Shown here piece after piece: positions 25,385 through 38,938 of a stretch of 64,000 nt of DNA; position 1 is the stretch's first letter; every line of letters starts with the position of its first letter. Made by a program: the position numbers and the translations under genes. Under the pieces are notes generated by a model. It searched no databases. It had not been told where the DNA came from and saw nothing but the letters and a program-made list of their open reading frames with translations. Origin of the DNA: Nymphalis io. Lineage: Eukaryota > Arthropoda > Insecta > Lepidoptera > Nymphalidae. The stretch spans positions 7,564,001-7,628,000 of the forward strand of contig NC_065918.1 in the NCBI RefSeq assembly GCF_905147045.1. The letters are read 5' to 3'.

Positions 25385-28300
25385 GTAAGTTTTTGAAATG
25401 AATTTTTTTGTAAATTATTAAATTTAAGAATCGTTTATTTAATTTAAGCCTAACTTTTGAAATGACAATATTATTTTGACTAACTTTGCGCGGTGTGAAC
25501 TCGAATGGATCGTGTTCGAACTTTCTCGTAGGTTTAATTATATATTATCTATATATTATACTATATTATATATATATAAATCTTTTGTAGTAACGACGTG
25601 AACAAAAATAGTGTAATAATCGCTTAGAGCCTAGAGACATCAATAATAGCACTTTTAAAGGAATTGTTAATTTACTTTGCGCATTTTAAGGGATGCATAT
25701 TTTAGCTTCAGTTTTTATTTATTTTAATAAAAGCCACAGTGGTTAGTATACATGAATCTTAAACGATTATTAATTTAAGGCGGGTTCAAACCAGCCAATC
25801 AACACTGAATTTTCACGACGAAAAACTCAAGGGGTCAGGATCGAACCTGCAAGTTTTACGTCGCTAGTTGATAGTTACGTTTAATTAATATAAATTATAA
25901 TATTTCTTTTTTGCCATTCGAATCCAGTTTTTATAGATGTCTACTTTAACATTTTTTTTTATAGAATAGAAAGGCGGTAAGCATATATTACCTGATGGTA
26001 AGTGGTCACCAACGCCCATAGACATTAGCATTGTAAGAAACGTTAACCATCGCTTACAATACCAATGCGCCACCAACCTTGGGAACTAAGATGTTATGTT
26101 CCTTGTGCCTGTAATTATACTGGCTCGCTCACTCTTCAAACCGGAACACAACAATACCAAGTACTGCTGTTTTGCGGTAGAACATCTGATGAGTGAGAGA
26201 ATACCACAATTATTAAGGTTAAGATAGTTATGTTTACTAAAAATAAGCTATACATATGTACATGTTTGTAGAGTAATAGCCAATAGGTCCAATTTATAAT
26301 CATGAATATTAAACGAAAGAACTTATTTTAGTTTGATGTTGTAGATATAAATAAAAAATTATATTAAATAATGGAATTTTTTCGTTTTCCTGTATCACGA
26401 ATTAACCTTGGGTGTCTTGAAATAAAAAAAAAAGTGGGACATGCGATCGAAAAGCACGCAAACTGTTTATGACAGATAATTTCAATCGTTTTATTTATTG
26501 ACTTAACCCTAAAGTGAACTTATATTTTGCGACAATATCAACAAACTATTTTATGAATAATGTATTTCTGATTATTAAATTAATTAAGTTTCATACTAAA
26601 TTCTATGTGACCGCTTTACAATGCCGTAAATACCTGTTTGGAATAATCAAAGGTGCAGCTAACTCGGAGTGGGTTATCAATTCCGCATGGTTGCCCTATT
26701 ATCTTGTAATATTGACTAATTAGGTTTTAGTAATTCGGTTAAACAAAAAATTTTGTAAGTAGGCTATTGAAAAAAGTCCCATAATATAATTATAAAGGTT
26801 AGCTATGGGGGCTGCAAAATAGTAGATCCCATACGTTATTACCGTCAAATTATTGTCAAGAAAGAAATACGAATAGTATATTTAATCTTTAGATAATTAA
26901 AACGCGTGGAATTAGTGCTTGTTGACTTTCAAGCGGAATGTATATAGCAGAATATATACAAAGCAGCCCCCATAGCTAACCTTTATAATTGTATTATGCA
27001 ACTTTTTTCAATAGCCTACTTACATTTTTTTTTGTTTATAAAAACAATATAAATATATACAAACATAATTTACTGATTATTTATTACATTTACTCAATTC
27101 TAAATTTAAATAAAACAAAGAAAACGAGAGGTATCGAAAGTTTACTATGAATTATTTTTTAAATATTTATGCCTACATTTATACATATAATAAAATTGTA
27201 ACTGATCGCTGTCTGTACATGAAAGATAATTGAGTAAAGCAATTATCGCGGCCCTTTATCAACGCAATAGAACCCAAAATAATAATTGTTAGAATTATTG
27301 TCTTCTTGTCTGTGCCTTTGTGCACGCTAATCTTAGAAACAGCTTAACTGATTTGGGTGCGGCTTTCACTAATGTATTGTGGCAAACTTTACTTAAAATA
27401 TAGTGATTGTTTTATTTTAACCGGTTAAAAAAAAGTTATGTCAATTTAAAGAATCACGTTCAAAATTTATTTGATAATAATGATATAAAATGATTGTTCA
27501 GTTCAGTTGGCTGAAACTTTAGCTACTTATAAATATTCTGTAATATAAGAATAAGATTGTCTGTAAAATGATGATGATTGAAAGTTTAAAGAAACAAAAC
27601 AGTTAAAAATTAGACAGATTTACAGACAGACAGACAGAGATTTAAATTATTCAAATGTAAGTTGAGCTCTGATATCTTTAAGTTATAAAATAAGGTTGAA
27701 ATCGCAGGCACAGCTAGTAATGAAATAAACTTGCAATGTCTGAAAGTGGCTAAAGCCATAATAAAAAAAATAAACGAAGAAATGATAGTAAAATTGTAAT
27801 TTATATGTTTTTTTTTTAAGTTATGAAAATAAACATTTTATTATTGATTATGATAAAAATATAACCTAATTATAAACTCCATCAGTATATTCAATCTTAA
27901 CAATGGTTCCCTTGTTTGTTAATTAAAGTAGGACACACTTATTAATGTTTGCGATTTACACAAACATTCATACAATAGCAAAACCGTCATGACTAACAAA
28001 GACTTATTTTTATTTCGACCAGGAAGTATCTTGATCGTAACATGCGATAAGGAACTTCACTCCTAAGCAAAATGCCGTGTGGTTTCCGATTCCGACTGAC
28101 TGTGCTTGTTAGAAGCGCCGACTGTGAAAATCGCATCCCTCATTACACACTTAGCATCTCAACAATCCGTCTGGGGGAAATAAAGAAACAAAACAAAATA
28201 AAAACATATACTAAAAGAGATGGCGGAAATCAAGCGGTTGATCGCAGAAGTCTTACAAATCAATTTGTTTGCAGTGCTTTACACTGTGCCGCTCTCAAAA

Positions 28301-31300
28301 AAATATAATAAGGGAACAAAATGTACCTTTTTGTGAACTTTTAACTCAAAGTACACGAAACCTTTAAATTTGTCCTTATTTACTCCCTTTGGATAAACTA
28401 TAAGCTTGCAAGATTATAAATACTTCCTCTGTAAAACTACATTCAAAAGAGATCTATAACAAGCTTCCTATCTCGAAGCAGACGATCACAGAATGTGTTT
28501 AGGTTAACCCGATCACAGAATGTGTTTAGTCACAAGCTTATATTAAATCTGATATATGTGATCACGCTTTTCAAAAAGATTATTGAATTGGAGTTTAGAA
28601 ATATATGTAATAAATTACATATATTTCTAAACATATATTTCTCGTATCAATCTGTTTGTTTAAATTTTAATTTTTAATGAAAATTGACACCGTATATTGT
28701 AGCATTTTTGTAATGCAATTTTATTTTGCAGATGGTGAAAGTCAACCGAGTAGCTCTGATATAACTTCTATCAGCACTTCGCTACATCTAACTTCAGGCT
28801 CAGACCAGCAGGTATAAATGACGCCTAGTTTTAATGTTAAGTTTGTTTAATTAATATAATAAGGCTTAGGTTTTTTAAAACTAATTTTAATTCAAAATAT
28901 GATTTGGGTAATACCGGAACATCACGTGATGTTAGACATTCACAGAATAAATCACATAAAATGACCAAAATTAAAGATAAAATATCAATGACTATAATGA
29001 TCTTTCATGAGTAAATTTCATAAGTCAGAATTTGAAGATCGATATTTTTTCATTGTCAACGAATTAATCGCATTATTATAAGCCAGTGGGATTGCAATCA
29101 ATAGTATAGTATTATATGTAAATATATAGTAAATACTCTTTGGAGATATCGTCGACAGAGCACGCTCAGCTAACCGTAATTTATTTAATAAACATGCAAC
29201 TTATTACGATCAATACGAAAATGATCATCATTCCAAGGACAATACGGTATCACAACACGATCGCCATAGCAAAGCTGCAGTTTGATACAGGATTTTTCGA
29301 CTTTCGTTTGGTTACAAAACGTTTTTTTAATGAAAATAAAATTCCTAAGATTTTCTACAATTTCACTGAAACAATATATATAATGAGTAAGCTGAAAAAA
29401 ATCTAGTTGTCTGTGTAAACGTAGGAGGAGGATTTCCATTAAAAGCTAATAATTGCTTCTACTCACTAGAGCTCTACTTGTTGCTTCCCTTTGTAATAAG
29501 TTATTCGAACTACATTGTAAGACACTTTACTAAGGAAAATTATAAATAAGCTATATATGTACAATATAAAAGAAGGTAAAGCGGTTGTACCTAATTATTA
29601 TTATTATTTTTGGACGGACTACATATTGTACTTAAATGTTAGTTAAATATTTTGTATTATATTGTAATGACAATTTCACTATAAATACATTGAGGAAGCC
29701 GAGATGGCCTAGTGGTTAGAACGCGTGAATCTTAACCGATGATCGTGGGTTCAAACCCTGGCACGCGACACTGTATTTTCATGTGCTTAATTTGGGTTTA
29801 TAATTCATCTCGTGCTTTACGGTGAAGGAAAACATCGTGAGGAAACCTGCATGTGTCTAATTTCATTGAAATTATGCCACATGTGTATTCTACCAACCCG
29901 CATTGAAGCAGCGTGGTGGAATAAGCTCCAAACCTTCTCCTCAAAAGGGATAGGAGGCCTTAGCCCAGCAGTGGGACATTAACGGGTTGTTACTGTACTG
30001 TACATTGAGTTTTTTGATAGAAATGAATAAATATCTAAAACAGACGTCAATGCAGTTGTCCAGTTCAGGATCGGCTTTGACTTCTCGTGATGAAGATCGA
30101 CACGTGCAGTTCGACGGTGAACCGAAACCATCTTTGAGCTTACTCGACGAAATTAATGAAGAGCGCAAGGCCCAAAGGCATAAGTGAGTACCTATTTAAT
30201 TAATAAGCTTTATAGTTCGGTGGCGAAGCAAGAACAATATCAGATATTGACATTTTTAGATAATATGTAAATATTTTTAGATAATTTATAAATATTGAAT
30301 TAGCAAAGAAAATAAAAAAGCATGATATAATTATTTTGCTTAGTAGTATAGGTGTACCCCGTGTTGCAACTATTTAGAAACTTTATGGATTTTGTAGTTA
30401 GCACAAAAAAAAAAGAATTTAGAAATCTTTTGGGTAGTTTTTTTTTAAATTATATTATGTCGTTGCTAAATGTCTGTTAGACAATTAATTTAAATATGTA
30501 ATAAATAATTGTTTTTACAAACCATTTTAGTAAAGCTAAGATTTTAATCATGATAATATTAGCACGATTAAAATTTATAATATTATAAAGAGTGGAGTTC
30601 TATTTGTTCGTTTGTTTACGCAAAATCTACTTATCCGATTGATATGGCATTTTCATATTATTTGAGTTTATAATGTCAGATCGGACATAGACTGTGTAAT
30701 ATGCTGATGTGTTGCATAGTCGACGTAGTCGGAAAAACATTGTCAATCTTACATTTGAAACGAAAGCTGCCAAATCAAAGCAGACACAAAAATATTTTTT
30801 TAGCAATTTGTAGTTATCCAAAATGTTTATGATTTAATGCGAAGTCAGATCAACTGAATTTTCTAAGAAGAACGAAGTTCGTTCGTTAAGAAGCGTTAAT
30901 GCAGTTATCGATTTATAAGATGATAATTCAGTTAAGTGAAAGATGTGTAGCTTCGATTAAAATTACTCAACCTTTAAATTTTTCATACCAATAATAAAGG
31001 AATACTGGACGACGTTTTGCCGTGTTAGAAAAATATCTTAGTGATGATGTTGATTACCACGGCATGACGTCGCTACGTTACACGATGTCGTAACTTACCA
31101 CGTCACGGCATCGTAACGCATCTATGTGTATGGTAGCCATTAGGGCTTGTATTCACCACCACGTCACGCTCGCTACTGCTCTTGGATAAGACAATAGAGG
31201 TTTACAAGGACAAACAATTAAAAACAGAAGGCATTGTTACGTGCATTTTTACGATACGGTAACGCAAAGTAGCACGTCATGTCAATGTACCGCGCCGCGA

Positions 31301-34300
31301 CACCGCACCGTTCTACGTTGACGAAGTCGTGACGTGGTGATAGAAACAATCCCTTAGACAGCAGTCAGATTGCATTCCTTCAACAAGAAAGTTTTTTTGA
31401 TAGACAAAACCAACCTTCAGTTATATCCCGAAAACGTCGCTAGCTCTCTTGCTAGCTTTTGTATTTTATTGACCAATGGATACATTATTTGAAAATATGT
31501 AAAGTTGATATAATATTATTTAACTATTAGGCTCTTATATGCATTTCTCATGCTCGCTTTAGTTTGAAAAAGTTTTTTTTTTATTTCATTAAAGAGATAA
31601 TGCAACGAGAGAGAAGGCTTTCTAAGGAGAAGATTGCCACCCAAACACAGGGCCAGTGTTTTTGCTTGCTTACTTACAAGTCTAGTTTGATGAAATAAAA
31701 ATCAAAGTGATAACATATATATAACATTTCATTTTGTCTCAAACTTTTTTTAACTTGTGTTTTTTATGTACATTGTTAAGTGTACATTTTTCGATATCCT
31801 ATACGTATTTTTGTATCTACTGCAATATTTCATAATAGATATAGTCCTTGCTATTCCATTTTACATAATATCTGAGTAGCTGTATCTTTCTCAGTTGGCC
31901 ATATAGGTTGGTTGCTGCTCCGATGTGAAGTGCTGTATCATATAGTCCAAAAACTCTGTCAGTGAACGAAATATCTAATGCAAGCTAGTTAATAAATTTG
32001 GAATGGAAGTTCTGGAGTTCTGTATTCAAATACACTAACTCTAATTTAATTATATAGTATCATAAATAATAATAGCTTAAACTATAAATGGGTATTTTAT
32101 ATAAAAAATATGTAAAACTTTATGTACTTATTGAAGTTTCTAAACAAAGTATACTATATAATGACATCAGTCGTCAAAACCAACATATATTGCGGACGAA
32201 AAAGATGAAACGTGTGAAAGTTGGCTGGCAGACGCTGCCAGAAGCTACGTTGCAGACGTGGCGCGGAAGTGTCACCTGGGTACGAGACAGAAATAGTGTA
32301 TAGTCTCGTGACATTGGCATTGTAGTTGAAGAAACCAAGCTCAAAGTTGTTTCACGCAATCGTATGTAGGCGGCGCGTTTGTTATGCGCCTTCGAGAGTT
32401 GCGCTCGTGGCGAGCTGCTTATTGTTTAATTTTTTTTTCGATATGCCGGTGACGTACTCCCGGTCCTCTGATGTGGGACATCAACGGTGAGTGCAAACGC
32501 AACTCACATTTAATAACATTTATATTATAAAAAAGTGATATATATTATGCAACTATTGTTGATGGTAGTACTAAGATAATTATATTATAGATTTATTAGA
32601 AAACAAATTGTAGTATTTGATCATATTATAAAAGAGTTCTATTTAAAATCGATTTATTAATATCTCATAATAGATTTGTCAACGAGTTCAATGAAATTGG
32701 TTTTGTTCATAGATTTACTTTTCCTAATCCGAAGAAAAAGGATAGATTACTCGTCGCGCTCCATTAGTATTCTAACCGGCCCGAACGTTACGGCCACCTC
32801 ACACAGCGACACTTCGCGCTTGATGCATTCAGTGTCCTTGTGTAAACACGGTATTAAAAAATGTATGTTCATTAATATTGAATAAATTTTAGTTTAGTTT
32901 TTTCAGAATATTTATAAACATTATTTTACAAAAAAACATTATATCATGACACTATTAAATGTTTCGTTTTCCTCATTTATTTACATATGAAGCCTTTGAT
33001 AGATATTATCGGCTTTAAAAATAATACAAATTTTTATAGTTAGTGTGTTTGAATGAAACAATTTCCTTCGATTCATGTATAAATGTAAATTCGATCACAC
33101 AAATTTTTGTACCATTCAGACAGTCAGCTTAAATAAAACTACAAAATATTAATATGGCTCGTGATTTAAAAAGCTAGTTCTTATATACCTAAACTTTGAG
33201 TTATATTAAATTAAAAAAAGCCTTTGTTTAAGCCCCGGATCGAGCTAATGAAAAGTTATTAGGTTTTTAGTAGAGTTAGGAGAGTCTGGAAGTTGGAATT
33301 GTATAAGCTCCTGTGCCTCGAAAAGCTGGGATTACGGAAAGTGCACCTGTGTTTGACGCATTGTGCACTATAATATATTCTGTGCAGTTGCCTAATTCTT
33401 CCTTAAAACAGAAAATCACCATCATATTTTTTTAAATGCTTTGAAAATAGTATAAACGTTTGAAATTAACATAAATACTTTGAAAATATATGCGAATATT
33501 TAAGCTTTATTAAACCAATCTACTATATTTTAGCTATATTTAAGCTTTATTAAACTAATCTAAATAAATCTTACATATGTAATACAGTGAGTTAGTTTCT
33601 ACAAATGGTTTCTGTTAATCCTATAAGGTGATTTGCAAAGTTATTTAGTTGGAAGTTTCAGATATTCCGGTGAACACACGATTGTTATATTAATGCACTT
33701 AGTGGTATCGCTTTACTTGATTGCATAATATTGAAAAAAAAACGATTATTTATTCTGTTTTTTTTTAATTGTAGGTTTTTATTATAAGCATTCGTTACAA
33801 AATTAGAATAATATTGGCTTATAAAAAAATATATTTTTAGTCGACACTTGCACCCGCATAAGACACGCAAATATTCATTGCAAGAGGGCGGTCGTGTCAG
33901 CTTAGATGGAGAACGTCGCCCCTTAACTGGACCTACAGATGAGCCTCTACAGGAAATTGATCAAGACGAAATCCGTAGCCATCGTAGCGACGACCCACGT
34001 GCTTTACGTCGTCACAAAATTCAACCACGGGTATGTCAAAGTCAAAATTACTATTATCATTAATGAAATGTTACAACAGACATAATTCTATTTTTATGAC
34101 TAAATTTTAATGAATATAAATGAGTAAGAAACCATGACATCAGATTTTAAAGTTTCCAGATTTAATTATTTTTTTTATCAAATATCATTGTTCCGTTATT
34201 CCTTAATGTATACAGAAGATTTTGCTTATAAATTAATACATTATTTTGTAGTCACTAGAAGCCATTAATATCTTATTACGTTTGAAGCAGAATGTTTTGT

Positions 34301-37300
34301 ATGCATATGGCCTTTTAATCAATTTTGTACATAATAGCTTTCAGGTGATATACATAAACTTTAGTTTAGCAATTTTTGACATTTATGTTAAAGTTGAAAA
34401 TAAGTGATGGGAGATGATATATGCTATCTATATATGTAAATTTCGTATAATTACAAATAATCTTTTCTTCAATTTTTAAATGATAGCAACAATTCAAATA
34501 ATAATTTTAGAGGGTTTAGCTCATTTTAAAAATACCAGAATACTTTCAGGGATCCACAGTACATGTCAGCCGCAAAGATGGTGGAGACAAAGCGCAAAAC
34601 ATTTTCTCTGAAACTCTAAAGAAAATGTACGACCATAGTCCGCACTCGGTAAGACTTCAAATTTTAAAAGTAGCTTATAATTGTCAAAAATGAACGCTTA
34701 TCTTTTTAATTACCCGTGTTTCCTATATTATGACCGATAGAAATGGTATTCGTGTGTGATATATAATCGTTGATGATTGCGAATAATCTACGTATCGAGA
34801 TACAGAGTAGACTTATAAAATGGAATATTATGAGAATGAAACAGTTTTGTTCGGAATGTCACTTATGCAGGTGTTCGTTCAATTGGATGAGTTGCTGGCG
34901 ACGGAAGATGGCGATGCTGAGTGGAAGGAGACAGCTCGTTGGATTAAGTATGAAGAAGATGTGGAGGAAGGGTCGGCTCGTTGGGGCCGGCCTCACGTTG
35001 CATCTCTTTCTTTCCACTCTTTGCTTAACTTACGCCGATGCCTTGAAACCGGTGTTGTGTTGCTGGATCTTGACGAAAAAGACCTTCCCGGTGTCGCATA
35101 CAGGTGATTATTTATCTAACTTTGTTATGCCGTGAAATTAAATAGTCATATAACATTACATTTTATTTCTTAAAAATATATCGTTTTGGTTAGTTAGCTC
35201 TATAGGCAACCGATTCAATAATTTACTCTTTTTTGAAAGCAAGTTTCTTTTTGCACGTGTTAATATACCTTATCATTTGCAGGCGATGAGAAGTACATCC
35301 ATATTACTTATTTGCTAATATTGTTTATAGTACTCAACTACTGACAATGCTATAAATATTTTCTACAAATTTTTCGTATCTCGGCCCCGGGCCTTGTAAC
35401 TAGTACATTATTTTAAATATGTATGAATGTAAATTGAGAATATAGGGTCGTATTAATTAAATGCCTATAATTGAAGTACCAAAGATATTGGTTATACAGT
35501 AAATATGATTATACAGTAATGGGGATGATTATTTTCATCACGATTACTGCAAAATTAATTAAATGATATTATACGTTACATAGTGAAGCCTGAAACATTG
35601 TATTTAATTGATAATCAGTTAAATGTATTTATATATATTATAACATTTTGTGCTAATGAACATAATATCATTCTGGTCTTTCATATACAATACATTTATT
35701 ACTACTTTACTGCTACTATAGTTTTGTTGTATTTCGGCTTAATAATTATTTAGTTCGATAAATCTCAGTATTTGATATTGTATTGTATTGTTGTATATTC
35801 ATTGTTCTATATTTGTAATATATAATGTGCGATGGATTGCTTGTGAAATTTGTAAAGCTAACGTGTTTTTGACAGGGTTGTCGAGAGTATGGTTACTGAA
35901 GGACTCATAGAAGAGGACGACAAGCCTGTGGTCATGCGTTCATTGCTATTGCGTCATCGGCACGTTCACGACGAGCGGTTCCGGTTCTCCATCAGTGGTC
36001 GGAAGCAATCATCTTACACAAGCCTACAGGTAAGACCATAATATTAATATTCACGTTTAATTAGTAATGATACTAAATATATTGACCTAAATAGCCTGAG
36101 AGTATAATAGTTTTAATTTCTAGAAAGTTGTTGAAATTAGCGACAGTTATGTGACTCGTTTGATTAAAAAAAATTGTACCACAATTGTTATAACATATCT
36201 GTTTGGTTTTTACGATTATATAAGTTGACTAGCTTATCAAAACAACGTATCAGAAGGATACGATTTTTTATAATATAAACTAACAATAAATATATAAATT
36301 GATATGATAGTTATTCGACCCCCTTAGATATATTTGATATAATATAATTCACTTTTTGATAAGTACTTTTTGCTATTGTTAATTTTTGTATACCGTATTA
36401 TTAGGAGAAAGTACAAAATCTGCTATCATTCACTTCTTCTAAATTTTTCATAGATCGTTGATTAATAATATTTTTAATAAAGTAAAAATAGCGAGAAACA
36501 CGGCGAGAACCTTATTGTGGTAAGCACTTCTACGAAGAAATACTTAAAGTTATAAAGTTAATGATTAATAACTTATAAAAAGAAAACCTTTGCGAGATCA
36601 GCTCAAATGCTTCATGTAAGTCAGCTTTCAGACCGCTTAGAGATCTTAAAGTTGGTTCGATCTTGACCCCTGTGGCTATTCTCATCCCCACTCCTAGCAC
36701 AAGCTTTACCTTTAATTGTAGCGGTAAATGGGAATATTAGTAATTCCTTAATACGAACGATGCTATTATTCTTTGAAAACAAATAATTATATTAAAGCAT
36801 TCAAAACCGAAGAAAGAATTTTGTATTGGCCGCAGAATAAATGTACCTTGATTTCAAAGTTATGATATTTATAGGCACAGTTACTCGTATGTAGCAAGTA
36901 AACAGAATAATTATATAAGAATATTGAATAGTTTTCTTGCTCTTATATTTCTATTTATTGCTCTTTGCATCCGCATTATATCATAATTCTATAACGGTTG
37001 ATATTTTTTTATGAAAAAGATGAAAGTGACAATATTTATTCCTAAGGTTGTTTCACAATAGGCATGTGAGAGATAATTATTATTTCTTACAGTACCAATG
37101 TCTATGGGCGGTGTGACTTTTTAACAGGGTTGATTTTTTAACATATTAATGTGTCTTAGAATATTGTATAATAATTTAAAATTTTATTTTTAAGCAATTA
37201 ATCAATTCACCGTTTTTTTTACACTTCACTTTCTCATACTTAAGCAATTTCGCTAAATATTTTTGTTAGACTAATTCTCTTAAAATAACTTTTCTATTTG

Positions 37301-38907
37301 CACAATATATTTCAAATATTATAAGATATTTTATTATAATTATAAAATTACATACATTTATTGAATTAATTTCTAGTCTATATTGGATTTAACAGGAGAC
37401 AATATAAGGCATTATGCTTTTAAAAGCCGATGACAACGTGAGAAGCTTATTTAGTAATAAAATGAGGTGCTCAACTTATTTTATAACTAAATAACTTATT
37501 TTTACGTATACTGCGATAGGTTTAAGCCAATTATATTCTTAAACCCTTATATGATTTTATCTCGTCCGTTTGTCTTTTGAATGTAGGTGAAATTTGGAAT
37601 ATACTAATATTATAAATGGGAAAGTAACTATGTATGTCTGTCTATCCATCCCTTATGTTTCACAGCTAAATCACTGACACGATTTTAACGAAATTTGATA
37701 TGAAGCAAGCTCAAACCATAAAGAACCTTCAGGCCGCGGGCGCAAACACTTTAGGTAAACTAACCTAAAGGTTTTTTTCGAGATATGAGATATTTTCGGT
37801 TATATGTGGTTATCATGTGTTTTTGAGAAAAACGAATATGAAGCTATTTATTTTTATTGCTATTAAAATAAATATTTCAATCTGTTTTAGGCCCAACAAA
37901 CCACATAAGTAGATAAACAAAGTATGTCTTGTGTTTAAATTTAAATAATAATAATAAAATTGTATTTACACTCAAAAGAATCATGTACACAATTTGTTTG
38001 CAGTATTGTCTAAATCTAGGGATTTTTTTTACATTAGCAACACTGGTGGTGGACCTCTGACTCCGAAACTAATATAAATTGTATTATCAGAGTCAGTGAT
38101 TACTTAGTACCCTTAGTAGTAAAGATCGTGAAGATAGCGGGTTGAAATTTGAGAAACCATTACGGTATTTCAATCTCTTTAATTTATTTTAATTATTAAT
38201 CTTTCATTCGTCGGTGAAGAAGAACATCGTGAACAAATCGCAAAGTGTTCCAATTGTGTCACATATGTATCCACCAACCCGCTTTGGATGAGTGAGCTGA
38301 AACTGCTTTACTTTATTTATATATTTTAATGGTATATGATACTGGCGGTAGAGCTCGTCTGGGTAGGTACCACCCACTCATTAGATATTCTACCGCAAAA
38401 CAGCAGTACTTGGCATTGTTGTGTTCCGGTATGAAGGGTGAGTGAGTCAGTGTAATTACAGGCACAAGAGACATAAAATCTTAGTTCCTAAGCTTGGTGG
38501 CGCATTGGTGATGTAAGCAATAGTTGTGATTTTTATAATGCCAATGTCTATGGGTGTTGGTGACCACTTACCATCAGGTGGCCCATATGCTCATCCGCCT
38601 TCCTATTCTATAAAAAAAATAAATAAAGATAAGCCTTTTATTTATGATTGTTTTAATGTTGAAGAAACATAATATATAGTAATTTTACCGTAATCGCAAC
38701 CAAAGGCAGGCTCGATAACCAAAGATTATGATAGTTTGGACTAACTGTCTTATATCATATATCGCAATCTTCAAATAATATAATACTATTCATTTGGTTT
38801 CGCATATCAGCATGATAAAATGATATTTGATATCGAAAATGTTTAGGTAGATTATTAACTACACTATACTCGTAATATACTAGCGAAATAATGAAGTATT
38901 TACTTAT

Positions 38908-38938
<31 letters not shown>

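Noticed and set aside
28072..28308. Possible alternative first exon starting MPCGFRFRL
   Set aside because: No donor in the phase needed by exon 2 could be found near the ATG, and the frame soon becomes Lys/Asn-rich AT sequence.
29140..29439. Two opposed open frames of 84-88 codons in intron 2
   Set aside because: Complementary frames in AT-rich intron DNA, with no conserved motif and no matching splice phase.
29700..29770. tRNA gene
   Set aside because: Box A and box B are present, but the sequence does not fold into a clean cloverleaf with an acceptor stem, and it continues into a SINE body with a target-site duplication.
34770..35135. 121-codon frame overlapping exon 6
   Set aside because: It is the wrong frame of exon 6; the true frame is fixed by near-identity to AE2.
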